Below are positions 44,870 through 54,131 of a stretch of DNA of 64,000 bases, in pieces. The notes beneath the pieces are model-generated. The model saw only the letters and a program-made list of their open reading frames with translations. It had not been told where the DNA came from and searched no databases. Origin of the DNA: Streptomyces chattanoogensis (lineage in GTDB: Bacteria; Actinomycetota; Actinomycetes; Streptomycetales; Streptomycetaceae). Position 1 is the first letter of the stretch. Every line of letters begins with the position of its first letter. The DNA lies in assembly GCF_001294335.1 (NCBI RefSeq), contig NZ_LGKG01000024.1, positions 177,334 to 241,333 on the forward strand, read 5' to 3'. A program made the position numbers and the translations under genes.

Positions 44870-47800
44870 CTGACCGCCGCTCCCACGGTGGCGGCGGTGG
44901 CCGAGCAGGCGACGACGGTCCAGGCGAACGGGCCGAGGGGAGTGCAGCCGAAGAACTGGCTGACCAGCGGGGTTTCGACGAGGGTGAGGAGGGCGAGGGC
45001 GGAGACGGCGCTGGTGCCGAGGACGAGGGGGCTGTGCCAGCGGGTGAGCAGGGTCTGGCCGAGCTGGGCGCCGACCAGTGCGGTCAGGCCCATGGTGGAG
45101 GCGCGGCGGCTGCCGACGGGGACGAGCCGGGTGAGCCGGCCGATCTGCCAGGCGGTCAGTGCGGCGAGCGCGGTGGCGCCGCCGCGTACGGCCAGTGCGC
45201 GAGCCATGTCCGTACCGACGAAACCACGCGCGGGGCCCGCGCCGAGCGGGCGGACGCCCTGCGGGTCGCCCTTGGCGGGGGTGAGGGCCACGGCCAGCGA
45301 GGGGAGCATGTCGGTCAGCATGTTCACCAGCAGGAGTTGACGGGTGCTCAGGGGGGTGCGGCCGCTGAGGGCGGTGGCCAGGACGGTGAAGGCGACCTCG
45401 CCCGCATTGCCGCCGACCAGGATGGCGACGGCGTCCCGCACGCTGTCCCACAGGGCCCGGCCCTCGCGCAGCGCGTCCAGGACGACCCCGGTGTCGGCGG
45501 CCGTGAGGACGAGGTCGGCGGCGGTGCGGGCGGAGCCGGAGCCGCGTCCGGCAACCGCGATGCCGACGTCGGCGCGGCGGATCGCGGCGGCATCGTTCGC
45601 ACCGTCGCCGGCCATCGCCACCACCCGGCCGGCCTTGCGCAGGTCCTTGACGATCCGCACCTTCTGCGCGGGCGACACCCGGGCGAAGACGGCGGCTTCG
45701 GTGACCGCGGCGATGCGGTCGGGGGCGGGCAGCGTGTCCAGTTCGGCGCCGGTCAGGACCCGCTCGGCGTGCGGGATACCGAGTTCGGCGGCGATCGCGG
45801 CGGCGGTGTCTGGATGGTCACCGGTGATCATGACGACCCGGATCCCGGCCTCCCCGAGCCGGTGCACCATGGCGCCCGCGGCCGGCCGCGGAGTGTCGGC
45901 GATGCCGACGAATCCCAGCAGTGTCAGCTCGTCCACGTGCTCGGCGATCCGGCCGCGCACCGCGGTCGCACCGGCCGCGGTGCGCTCCGCGACGGCCAGT
46001 ACCCGCAGGCCCTGGGCGGCCAGCCGGCCCACGGTGCGCTGGGCGGCCCTGCGCCGGAGGTCGGTGAGCGGCTCTCCCTCCCGGCCGCCGTGACCGGTGC
46101 CCCGTACCCGGGTGCAGCGGGCGAGGACGACCTCCGGGGCACCCTTCACCGCGAGCACCGCCGTATCGCCGTCCCGTCCGAGCGAGGCGGCGTAGCCGCG
46201 GCCGGTCTCGAACGGCAGCTCTTCGACGAGCCTCCAGGCGGTGTCCTCGCCCGCGGCGTGGGCGGCCGCCACCACGGCCCGGTCGGTGGCGTGTGAGAGC
46301 GGCGGGGCCGCGCCCTCGGTCGGCGGGCAGGCGCGGGCGGCGGCACACACCAGGCGCCGGCCCACCGGCCCGCCGGTCGGCACGGGTCCGGACGGTCCGG
46401 CCAGCCGGGTGACCCGCAGCCGGCCCTCGGTGAGCGTGCCGGTCTTGTCGAAGCACAGGGTGTCCACCCTGCCGAGGGCCTCCAGCGCCCGGGTGGACCG
46501 GACCAGCAGGCCGATCCGGGACAGCCGGCGGGCCGCGGCCAGCTGCGAGACGGTGGCGACCAGCGGAAGCCCCTCGGGCACGGCGGCCACCGCCACCGCG
46601 ACCCCCGACTCCAGAGCCCGGCGCAACGGCAGCCCGCGCAGCACGCCCAGGCCGGTCACGACGGCACCGGCGATGCCCGTGGCGGGCAGCGCGATCCCGG
46701 TGAGTTCGGCGAGCCGGGCCTGCATCCCCGCCGACGCGTCGACCTGCCCGGCGACGGCGGCGGCCCGCCCGGCCTCGGTGGCCGCGCCGGTGGCCACGAC
46801 CACGGCGATACCGCTTCCGGCCAGCACCGTGGTGCCCTCGTAGACCATGCAGCGGCGTTCGGCCGGATCGGCGCCCGGCACCGGCTCGGCGGTCTTCTCC
46901 ACCGGCACCGGCTCACCGGTGAGCGCCGCCTCGTCGACTTCCAGGGCATCGGTGCACAGCAGCCGGGCATCGGCCGGCACGACGTCGTTGGCACGCAGCG
47001 CGATCAGGTCACCGGTCCGCAGCGACTCGCCGGGGACCCGTTCGCTCGGCGTGTGGTGCAGCTGCCCGAGCGGTTGCCGTCCGGACTGCTGCTCGTCCGG
47101 GCACAGCAGCCGCGCCCTCACCTGCTGACCGAGCATCAGCTCTCCGAGGGCCCGCTCGGCCCGCATCCGCTGCGCTCCGCTGATCACCGCGTTGCCGGCC
47201 ATCACCCCGACGACCAGCAGCGCGTCCACACTGGATCCGACGATGGCCGATGCGGCGGCGCCGAGGGCGAGTACCGGGGTCAGGGGATCGTCGAGCTCGT
47301 GCTGTGCGGCGGCGGCCAGCCGCATGGCGCCCCGGACGGGGGTGATCACGGCGCGGCCGAGCAGTGGACGGTCCTCGCCCCACGACACGATCCGGTGGCC
47401 GAGGCGGAGTACGTGGTTCCGCATGGCCGTCGCGGTGCCGGTGCCGTCGGGCTCCGTTGTCGTGGTGGAGCCGGGGTGCAGCCGGCGGTACACCTCGTCC
47501 GCGCTGAGCGCGTGCCAGGCGTCCCGGACCACGGGAGGCGGCAGCGGCCGGTGGTCCAGCCGGCGGGCGGTGAGGGCGTTGGCCAGCATGGCGGTCAGGC
47601 AGGCGGCGTGCGCCGGGGGGAGGTCCAGCCACGCGGGGACCGCCCGGGCCGGCATCCCGCTGCGGCGGCGTCTTCGGCCGGCGACGAGCAGCGCGCCGAG
47701 CGCCGAGCCGCTGAGCGAGAAGCGGGCGGCCCGCCCGGCGGCGCGGTGCGCGGCGGGCACCGCGCCCAGCAGCCGCCACACCTCGGCGAGCCCCGGCCCG

Positions 47801-49584
47801 CACACCAGGTCGGCGCACCAGTCGGTCGCCCCGGGACGGCGCAGTACGTTCACGCCGACGTCGGCGGCGTCCAGGGCCGGCTGCCGGTCGTGCGCGATCA
47901 CCAGCACGCCGTGGCCGTCCCGCTGCAGGGACCGGACCTGTGCGGTGAGTTCGTCGGCCTCGGGCGCGGACTCGTCGCCCCAGGCGAGCAGTTCGGCCAC
48001 GCTGGCGTGCTGGGTCAGGACCACCGTGGCCGCGGCCTCATGTGCCGCGCTGAGCACCGCTTCCGCCAGCGGATCGAGCGAGGTGCCCACCCGTACCCTG
48101 CCGCCGCGCCGGCCCGTACGGTCCACCAGGTCCAGCGTCACTCCGGCCGGATGCGCCGGGCCGCTGCCCGACGGTGCGTCCTCCGCCCGCACCAGTCGCC
48201 AGCCCTCGCTCCCCGGCCAGGGTCCCCCGCCGGGGAGGCCGGACTCCCCGCAGGCGCCCAGCACGCCGCTCGCGAGCCGCCACACCGCCGCGTCGTCATG
48301 GGCATCGCTGGTCGAGACGGCGGAGAGCAGCCTCAGTTCGCCGTTGCACAGCACGGAGGAGTCGATGACCACCGCGTCGATGCGGTCCAGGCGACGCAGC
48401 GCGACCGGATTGAGCACCACCACTCCCCGCCGGGCGAGGTCGTGTCCGAGAACCGTGGCGAACGCCTCGCGCCCCAGCCGCGCCGCCTTCGGGACGGTGG
48501 CCAAAATCGCGTCCCCGGCCGCGGCGGGGTCACCGGTGCCGAGCAGGATCGCGGCACCGCCGAGCAGCTGCCCGAGCGCGGTACGGTCGGCGGCCTTCTC
48601 CACCGGTCCCGGCGGAAGCGGGCACGGCCGTTGGCTGCGCCCCAGGCACTCCTGCGGATGCTGCGCCGCGCCGTCCGGCGCGGCCGGTGCGGGCACGACC
48701 AGCTCCGGTTCGCGCAGATTCCAGGCCCGCCGGCGCGCCAGGATCTCGTAGAGCTGGAAGCCCCGGTACACCGCGTCCACCGCAAGCGGCGTCGCGCCGG
48801 AGGCCGTCCCCTGCACGGCCGCATTGACGACGGCGAGCAGCACGTCCGCCCGGGTGTGCCCGATCCGCCGTTCCAGCAGCCGCCTGACCTGCGGCATCGC
48901 ATCCGCCAGGGCCACCGCGGCGCGTACCGGGCTGGGCACGACCGGCAGCGCGGACATCCGGCCGAGCAGCGCCACGCCCGCCCCCAGGCAGTCCGCGGCG
49001 AGCGCCACCGCCGCGGCCGAGGCGGCCAGGTCGTCGTCCGGGTGCCGCCGGTCCGTGTCCGGGTGCCGCTGGTCCGTACGGTCGACGGCCCGGCGCGCAT
49101 CGTGCGCTTCCTCCACCGCCTCGATGGCCTCCACCAGGCGCTCGAGGCCGACCGAACCCTCGGCGTACGCAATGAGCACATGCCCGGTGACCGCGTTCAC
49201 CTCCGCCCAGCGCACCCCCTCGATCCGGTGCAACGCCCCGGTGAGCGCGCGCACATAGTGGTGGTGCCGTTCGCCGCTTCCGGACAGGCCGTGCGCCTGG
49301 ATGTGCGCCCGGCCGCCACGTGCCCACACCCGTCGCGGACGCTCGCCGTGCGCCAGATCCCGCAACGCTCCCGCGGCACGGCCCGCCCACTGCCACTGGC
49401 CCTCGGCCACACCGAAGCCCGCCGAGACGATCCCGGCCGCCCGCTCACCCGCCCGGACCGCGATCCGCGCCGAGACGGCGGCACCGGACACCGCACCGCC
49501 CAGGGCCAGCAACGACGCCAGGCGGGCGGCCGCGACCGGCAGCCCCAGCACCGTGCCCCCTGCGCCCGCAGCCGGAACCTTCAC
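44851..49584 (-). CDS. Giant cation-transporting P-type ATPase (CtpI/CtpH-like)
   Basis: About 1577 residues, twice a normal P-type ATPase. The C-terminal half is catalytic: TGEPVPVEK, phosphorylated aspartate in DKTGTLTEG near residue 1045, MITGDHPDTA and GDGANDAAAIRRADVGIAV. The N-terminal half (about residues 60-780) has a degenerate heavy-metal-like domain near 150 and a dead ATPase-like core, VVIDSSVLCNGE near 403 where DKTGT should be, and ADVGVNVL with no hinge GDGxND. The closest family known to me is mycobacterial CtpI/CtpH. The transported ion is unknown. GTG 49584 has GAGAGGG upstream. Confidence 0.9.
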   Translation of the reverse strand: MKVPAAGAGGTVLGLPVAAARLASLLALGGAVSGAAVSARIAVRAGERAAGIVSAGFGVAEGQWQWAGRAAGALRDLAHGERPRRVWARGGRAHIQAHGLSGSGERHHHYVRALTGALHRIEGVRWAEVNAVTGHVLIAYAEGSVGLERLVEAIEAVEEAHDARRAVDRTDQRHPDTDRRHPDDDLAASAAAVALAADCLGAGVALLGRMSALPVVPSPVRAAVALADAMPQVRRLLERRIGHTRADVLLAVVNAAVQGTASGATPLAVDAVYRGFQLYEILARRRAWNLREPELVVPAPAAPDGAAQHPQECLGRSQRPCPLPPGPVEKAADRTALGQLLGGAAILLGTGDPAAAGDAILATVPKAARLGREAFATVLGHDLARRGVVVLNPVALRRLDRIDAVVIDSSVLCNGELRLLSAVSTSDAHDDAAVWRLASGVLGACGESGLPGGGPWPGSEGWRLVRAEDAPSGSGPAHPAGVTLDLVDRTGRRGGRVRVGTSLDPLAEAVLSAAHEAAATVVLTQHASVAELLAWGDESAPEADELTAQVRSLQRDGHGVLVIAHDRQPALDAADVGVNVLRRPGATDWCADLVCGPGLAEVWRLLGAVPAAHRAAGRAARFSLSGSALGALLVAGRRRRRSGMPARAVPAWLDLPPAHAACLTAMLANALTARRLDHRPLPPPVVRDAWHALSADEVYRRLHPGSTTTTEPDGTGTATAMRNHVLRLGHRIVSWGEDRPLLGRAVITPVRGAMRLAAAAQHELDDPLTPVLALGAAASAIVGSSVDALLVVGVMAGNAVISGAQRMRAERALGELMLGQQVRARLLCPDEQQSGRQPLGQLHHTPSERVPGESLRTGDLIALRANDVVPADARLLCTDALEVDEAALTGEPVPVEKTAEPVPGADPAERRCMVYEGTTVLAGSGIAVVVATGAATEAGRAAAVAGQVDASAGMQARLAELTGIALPATGIAGAVVTGLGVLRGLPLRRALESGVAVAVAAVPEGLPLVATVSQLAAARRLSRIGLLVRSTRALEALGRVDTLCFDKTGTLTEGRLRVTRLAGPSGPVPTGGPVGRRLVCAAARACPPTEGAAPPLSHATDRAVVAAAHAAGEDTAWRLVEELPFETGRGYAASLGRDGDTAVLAVKGAPEVVLARCTRVRGTGHGGREGEPLTDLRRRAAQRTVGRLAAQGLRVLAVAERTAAGATAVRGRIAEHVDELTLLGFVGIADTPRPAAGAMVHRLGEAGIRVVMITGDHPDTAAAIAAELGIPHAERVLTGAELDTLPAPDRIAAVTEAAVFARVSPAQKVRIVKDLRKAGRVVAMAGDGANDAAAIRRADVGIAVAGRGSGSARTAADLVLTAADTGVVLDALREGRALWDSVRDAVAILVGGNAGEVAFTVLATALSGRTPLSTRQLLLVNMLTDMLPSLAVALTPAKGDPQGVRPLGAGPARGFVGTDMARALAVRGGATALAALTAWQIGRLTRLVPVGSRRASTMGLTALVGAQLGQTLLTRWHSPLVLGTSAVSALALLTLVETPLVSQFFGCTPLGPFAWTVVACSATAATVGAAVSARLLR

Positions 49585-49721
49585 GTCATCCCTCTCCCGT
49601 GGCAGTGCCGGGCACAGCGCCCGCCGCCTTGACCCGTACCGCGGCGGGCCGGTGGCCATGGCCGCCGAACGGGTCGGGAGAGGACGCGCCGCGACCGGCG
49701 GACCGGTTGCGCGGGATGCCG

Positions 49722-49755
49722 GAAGGGCCGCCCGGCGGTCGGCGGGCGGCCCTTC
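49722..49755 (-). terminator. Terminator after the SlpD-like gene
   Basis: GAAGGGCCGCCCG at 49722-49734 pairs perfectly with CGGGCGGCCCTTC at 49743-49755; on the minus strand it begins 15 bases after the stop. Confidence 0.8.
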
Positions 49756-49769
49756 GTCCTACGCGGTCG

Positions 49770-51332
49770 TCAGGAGCAGACGGTGCCGTCCGCGGGGACC
49801 TTGCCGTCCAGCAGGTGCCCGTTCACGGCCGTGGTGGCGCACTCGTTGACGCCGTACGTGCCATGGCCCTCACCCTTGACGGTGAGGAGCACTCCCACTC
49901 CCTTGCCGAGCTTGTCGGCCATCTTGCGGGCGCCCTCGACGGGAGTCGCCGGGTCGCCCGCGTTGCCTATGACGACGATGGGGGCGGCGCCCGGTGCCGA
50001 GACCTCGGGGGTGTCGCTCTTGCCCGTGACCGGCCAGCCGGTGCAGCCCAGCAGACCCTTCGCGGTCAGCTCGCCGAAGACCGGTGACGCCTTGCGGAAC
50101 TCCGGCAGCCTGGCCTGCACATCCTTGGGGGTGCTGCGCTGCTTGGTGTCGGCGCAGTTGATCGCGCCGTTGGCGGCGTGCAGGTTGTTGTAGCGGCCCT
50201 TGTCGTTCCGGCCGCTGTAGGTGTCGGCCATCATCAGGAGGGGGTCACCGCTGCCCTGCTCGGTGGCGGTGAGCGCGAGCGACAGTACCGGCCAGGTCTC
50301 CTTGGAGTAGAGCATCGCGACGATGCCGACGACCGCGTTCTCCTGAGTGAGCCTGCGCCCGCTCTTGGCCGGCAGCGGCTTCTTGCCGGCCTTCGCCAGC
50401 AGGCCGGCGATCCGCCGGCGCCCCTCCTCGGGACTCCGGTACGGGCAGGTGGCGGGATTCTCGGCGCAGTCCGCCAGGTAGTTGTCCAGCGCCAGCTGGA
50501 AGCCCTTCGCCTGGCCCAGGGACTCCTGTGCCGGGTCCTTGGTCGGGTCGACCACGGCGTCCAGAACGGTGCGGCCCACGTTCTTGGGGAACAAATGGGC
50601 GTAGACGCCGCCGAGTTCGGTCCCGTACGACATCCCGAAGTAGTTGAGCTTGGCGTCGCCCAGGACCTGGCGCATCAGGTCCATGTCACGGGCGGCGCTC
50701 TCGGTGCCGACGTACGGCAGCACCTTCCCGGAGTTCTTCTCGCACGCCGCCGCGATCCTCTTGCTCTGCGCGGCCGTCCCGGCCAGATCGAGGGTTTCGT
50801 CGCGCAGCCTGTCCATCTCCTTGTCGCTCACGCACTTCACACCCGCGCTGTTGCCGACGCCCCGCGGGTCGAAGCTGACCAGGTCGTAGCGCGTGCGCAG
50901 GCTCTGGGCCGCGGCGTATTCCGGCAGGGTGGCCACGCCCGATGCGCCCGGGCCGCCGAAGTTGAAGACCAGCGAGCCGATCCGCTTGCCGCCGTCCTCG
51001 GCCTTGGCACGGATCAGCGCGAGGCCGATGGTGTCGCCGGCGGGCTTGGCGTAATCCAGGGGCGCCTTCAGATTCGCGCACTCCCATGCCGTACCGTCCG
51101 GCAGCCTGCCCGGTGCCCTGCCCTCGCCGCCCTGGGCCGTGGACGGCGCCGGGCAGGGCTGCCAGTCGAGCTTCTGGGAGGTCAGCGAGGCGGGAAGCCC
51201 GGCGGCCGCCGGGGCGGAGGGCGTGGTGCGGGCGGTGTCCTTCTTGTCGGGGCTGCAGGCGGTGGCGCCGAGGGTGAGCAGCACGGAGGCGGAGAGCAGT
51301 GAGGTGGTGCGGAGAACAGGGAATCTGGGCAT
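49770..51332 (-). CDS. SlpD/tripeptidyl aminopeptidase-like lipoprotein
   Basis: A 520-residue alpha/beta hydrolase attached to the outer face of the membrane. The lipobox LGATAC ends at Cys26. The substrate region shows FNFGGPGASG, the nucleophile serine lies in GMSYGTELGG near residue 231, the acid in GNAGDPATP and the histidine in GEGHGTYG. Streptomyces SlpD/SlpE proteins cleave peptides at the mycelial surface. Its start has GGAAAG upstream. It lies 187 bases downstream of the response regulator in the same orientation and may belong to that system's regulon. Confidence 0.9.
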   Translation of the reverse strand: MPRFPVLRTTSLLSASVLLTLGATACSPDKKDTARTTPSAPAAAGLPASLTSQKLDWQPCPAPSTAQGGEGRAPGRLPDGTAWECANLKAPLDYAKPAGDTIGLALIRAKAEDGGKRIGSLVFNFGGPGASGVATLPEYAAAQSLRTRYDLVSFDPRGVGNSAGVKCVSDKEMDRLRDETLDLAGTAAQSKRIAAACEKNSGKVLPYVGTESAARDMDLMRQVLGDAKLNYFGMSYGTELGGVYAHLFPKNVGRTVLDAVVDPTKDPAQESLGQAKGFQLALDNYLADCAENPATCPYRSPEEGRRRIAGLLAKAGKKPLPAKSGRRLTQENAVVGIVAMLYSKETWPVLSLALTATEQGSGDPLLMMADTYSGRNDKGRYNNLHAANGAINCADTKQRSTPKDVQARLPEFRKASPVFGELTAKGLLGCTGWPVTGKSDTPEVSAPGAAPIVVIGNAGDPATPVEGARKMADKLGKGVGVLLTVKGEGHGTYGVNECATTAVNGHLLDGKVPADGTVCS

Positions 51333-51518
51333 GGCCGTCTTTCCGGTACTGGTGGGAAGTGCTGGTACGGGTACTGCTGTGGGGCATATGGGTGAACGGT
51401 TCGTCGTCCGTTCAGGCCGGGCGGTAAGTCCCTGGCGCTCTCGCAGTCAGCCGAGCACTCCTTGACCGCGGCTCAGCACAGGGCAACGCAACGCGGTGGA
51501 CCACCGCAGGGTCTCCGG

Positions 51519-52172
51519 TCAGGTGCCCAGGCCGGCATCCCGGGCGAGGAGGGCGGCCTGGACCCGGTTCTCGCAGCCCAGCTTGGCCAGGATCCGGCTC
51601 ACGTACGTCTTCACCGTGGCCTCGCTCATATGGATCCGCTCCCCCGCGTCCGCGTTCGACAGCCCCTCGCCCAGCAGCGCCAGGACCTCCAGTTCACGGT
51701 CCGTCAGGGTCTCCAGCCGGCGGCGGGCCTGTTCGGCGCGGAGCGCGCCGTGGCCGGAGGCCAGCGAGTCCACGACGTGACGGGTGGCACCCGGCGACAG
51801 ATAGGCGTCGCCGGCCGCGGCGGCCCGTACCGCCCCCATGAGCTCCGCGGGCGCCGAGTCCTTGAGCAGAAAGCCCGCGCTGCCCCCGGTCAGGGCGCGC
51901 AGCACGTTCGCCTGCTCGCCGAACGTCGTGAGGATCAGCACCCGCGTGTCGGGGACGGTCCGGCGGAGTTCGGCCAGGGCCGTCAGCCCGTCCATGACCG
52001 GCATCTGGATGTCGAGCAGCACGACGTCCACCCGCTGGGCGCGGGCCAGTTCGACCGCCTCGCGGCCGTTGGCCGCCTCCGCGACGACGTCGATGTCGTC
52101 GGCCGACGTGAGAATCATCCTGATACCCGCCCGAATGAGCGGCTCGTCGTCCGTGACGAGAACCCTGATCAC
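51519..52172 (-). CDS. NarL/FixJ-type response regulator
   Basis: A 217-residue regulator. The receiver domain has acidic residues D8/D9, phosphoacceptor D54 in VLLDIQMPVMDG, threonine in LILTTFG and lysine in FLLKDSAP. The C-terminal LuxR helix-turn-helix reads LTDRELEVLALLGEGLSN and VKTYVSRILAKLG. GTG 52172 has AGGAG four bases upstream. It follows the histidine kinase gene by about 97 bases on the same strand and is its probable partner. Confidence 0.94.
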   Translation of the reverse strand: MIRVLVTDDEPLIRAGIRMILTSADDIDVVAEAANGREAVELARAQRVDVVLLDIQMPVMDGLTALAELRRTVPDTRVLILTTFGEQANVLRALTGGSAGFLLKDSAPAELMGAVRAAAAGDAYLSPGATRHVVDSLASGHGALRAEQARRRLETLTDRELEVLALLGEGLSNADAGERIHMSEATVKTYVSRILAKLGCENRVQAALLARDAGLGT

Positions 52173-52268
52173 GACTCTCCTGCGCGGTCTTGAGCGGTCC
52201 CGGCTGCGGCCACTCGCCATCATCCCCGATCCAACCGCCGCCCCGACGTCATGGCCACCCTTCCCGGG

Positions 52269-54119
52269 TTACGACATGACCTCGAAGGACTTCTTCTCGA
52301 TCAGCTTTCCGCCCTTGAAGCAGAACCGGAAGACAGGAGTCTTGTCCCAGCTGCTGCCGGGCTCGGTGGACGGCAGACTGAGGCAGTCTGCCCCCTGGGG
52401 CACGGGCGGCGCGCCCTTGTCCAGGCCCTCGGTCAGGAACGAGTCCCCGTGCGGCAGCTGGTTGCGGACCGCCGTCTCGGCCTGGCCCACCTTCACCCCG
52501 TCGTACTGCCCCGGCTCGATCGTCGCCTTGTCGGACTCCCCCGCGAGCAGGACCAGCCCGACGACCGCGGCGACCATCAGCAGCAGGACGACCAGCGCCG
52601 CCAGCCCGCAGCCGATGGCCACGCGGCTGCCCCTCTTCTTCGTGCCCATAGCCTTGGCCAGCTCCTTCGGCAGCCCGTTCCCGTAGATGACCGGATCACC
52701 CTCGCCCAGGGAACCCGCCGGGGTCTGCCGCCAAAAGTCGCCCGTCCCCTCGACGAACGTCGTCGCCGCCCCGCCGGGCGACGGGCTCGGGGCGCCGCCC
52801 TCGGAGGAGGTGTACGGCAGCACGCCCGCCAGCCGGAAACCGCCGTCCGCCGTCGGGCCCGCGTGCACCATGCCGCCGATGAGCCGGGTCCGCTCCCTGA
52901 GCCCGGTCAGCCCCTGACCGCCGCTCACCACGCTCCGCCCGGCGCCCGCGGTCTCCGGTGCGGGACCGTTCGCGACCTCCACGACCAGGGAGTCCGGCTC
53001 GTACCGCAGCGCGATGGTGATCGAGGCGCCCGGGGCGTGCTTGTGGGCGTTGGTCAGGCCCTCCTGGGCCACGCGGTACGCCGCGTGATCGGCGGTCGGG
53101 GCGAGCGGCCGCGGTGCGCCGGAGCGCCGCAGCTCGACGGCCGTGCCCACGCCCCGGGACGCCTCCACCAGGCCCTCGATGCCGACCACTCCGCGCGAGG
53201 GCGCCCTGGCGTCCCCGTCCTCCATGGCCTCGAGCGCAGGGGTGGGGATGCCGGCGGCAGCCGGGGCGGTGGGTCCCTGGCCCGGTGCCTGGGTGCCGTC
53301 CCGCAGCAGCCCCACCACCTCACGCAGCTCGTGCATCGCGGCCACCGACGCCTCCCGGAGCACGCCCACGGCCTCCCGCTGACGCCCGGTCAGCTCGCGG
53401 TCCACCTCGAGCGCGCCGGTGTGCACCGAGATGAGCGCGAGCTGATGGCCGAGGCTGTCGTGCATGTCCTGGGCGATGCGCTGGCGCTCGCGCATCCGGG
53501 CCTGCCCGGCGATCATCGCGCGTTCGCGCAGCAGCTGGGCGTTGTACTCCCGGAGGGTGTTCAGCAGCGTGCCGCGCTGTGACCAGTAGCGGCCGGCGAG
53601 GCCGGGCACGACGACCGCGACCAGCAGCCACAGGGCGGCGATGACGACGAGCACCGGCGAGAGGTTCGGCAGCTGCTCCACGAAGGACAGGGCGAGGGCG
53701 AGGACGTAGGCGAGGGCGAAGGTGCCGAGCGCCCTGCCGACCCCGGAGATCCGCCGCCCCGCCGACCAGCTGGCGAGCAGGGCCAGAGGCGCGAGTCCGG
53801 GGGACAGCCCCGAACCGGCGGCGGCCGCCAGCAGTACGGTCGCGGGCAGCACCCGGCGCAGCAGCGACAGCACCACGGCGGCCAGCGCGACGCCGGCGAT
53901 CCGTACGGCGCCGCCGCCGTTCAGGGCCTCGGCACCCGCCGCCAGCAGCCCCACCATCACGCTCAGCAGCGATTCGCCCGCGATGCGCCCGGGGGACCAC
54001 ATCCCGGGCGCGAAGAGCGCCCTGACCGGATCGGCCATCCGCCGGGGCGCCGAGCGCAGCCCCGCCACCAGCGCCCGGCGGGCCCGCTTCGCGGGGTCCG
54101 TACCTTCCACACGTCTCAC
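52269..54119 (-). CDS. Sensor histidine kinase with C-terminal membrane helix and extracytoplasmic domain
   Basis: A 616-residue NarL-type kinase. Residues ~45-180 hold several membrane helices, the HisKA_3 box RIAQDMHDSLGHQL is near residue 219, and the HATPase domain (AAYRVAQEGLTNAHKHA; GGQGLTGLRER) spans ~345-420. A second membrane helix follows at about 497-525, then ~90 residues (VGQAETAVRNQLPHG ... VFRFCFKGGKLIEKK) that resemble a small BamE/SmpA-like extracytoplasmic domain with two cysteines. A kinase core between two membrane regions is unusual. The -10 TAACGT overlaps the LCP stop, six bases before GTG 54119. Confidence 0.88.
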   Translation of the reverse strand: MRRVEGTDPAKRARRALVAGLRSAPRRMADPVRALFAPGMWSPGRIAGESLLSVMVGLLAAGAEALNGGGAVRIAGVALAAVVLSLLRRVLPATVLLAAAAGSGLSPGLAPLALLASWSAGRRISGVGRALGTFALAYVLALALSFVEQLPNLSPVLVVIAALWLLVAVVVPGLAGRYWSQRGTLLNTLREYNAQLLRERAMIAGQARMRERQRIAQDMHDSLGHQLALISVHTGALEVDRELTGRQREAVGVLREASVAAMHELREVVGLLRDGTQAPGQGPTAPAAAGIPTPALEAMEDGDARAPSRGVVGIEGLVEASRGVGTAVELRRSGAPRPLAPTADHAAYRVAQEGLTNAHKHAPGASITIALRYEPDSLVVEVANGPAPETAGAGRSVVSGGQGLTGLRERTRLIGGMVHAGPTADGGFRLAGVLPYTSSEGGAPSPSPGGAATTFVEGTGDFWRQTPAGSLGEGDPVIYGNGLPKELAKAMGTKKRGSRVAIGCGLAALVVLLLMVAAVVGLVLLAGESDKATIEPGQYDGVKVGQAETAVRNQLPHGDSFLTEGLDKGAPPVPQGADCLSLPSTEPGSSWDKTPVFRFCFKGGKLIEKKSFEVMS

Positions 54120-54125
54120 GCGGCC

Positions 54126-54131
54126 ACGTTA
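54126..54131 (-). promoter_or_regulatory. Putative leaderless -10 (TAACGT) of the kinase gene
   Basis: TAACGT on the minus strand lies six bases before GTG 54119, and its first three bases are the LCP stop codon. It would allow the kinase/regulator pair to be made independently of the upstream glycosyltransferase-LCP pair. Confidence 0.4.

Noticed and set aside
47053..49632. A long plus-strand frame opposite the P-type ATPase
   Set aside because: No domain, unusual composition, and full overlap with a recognisable ATPase.
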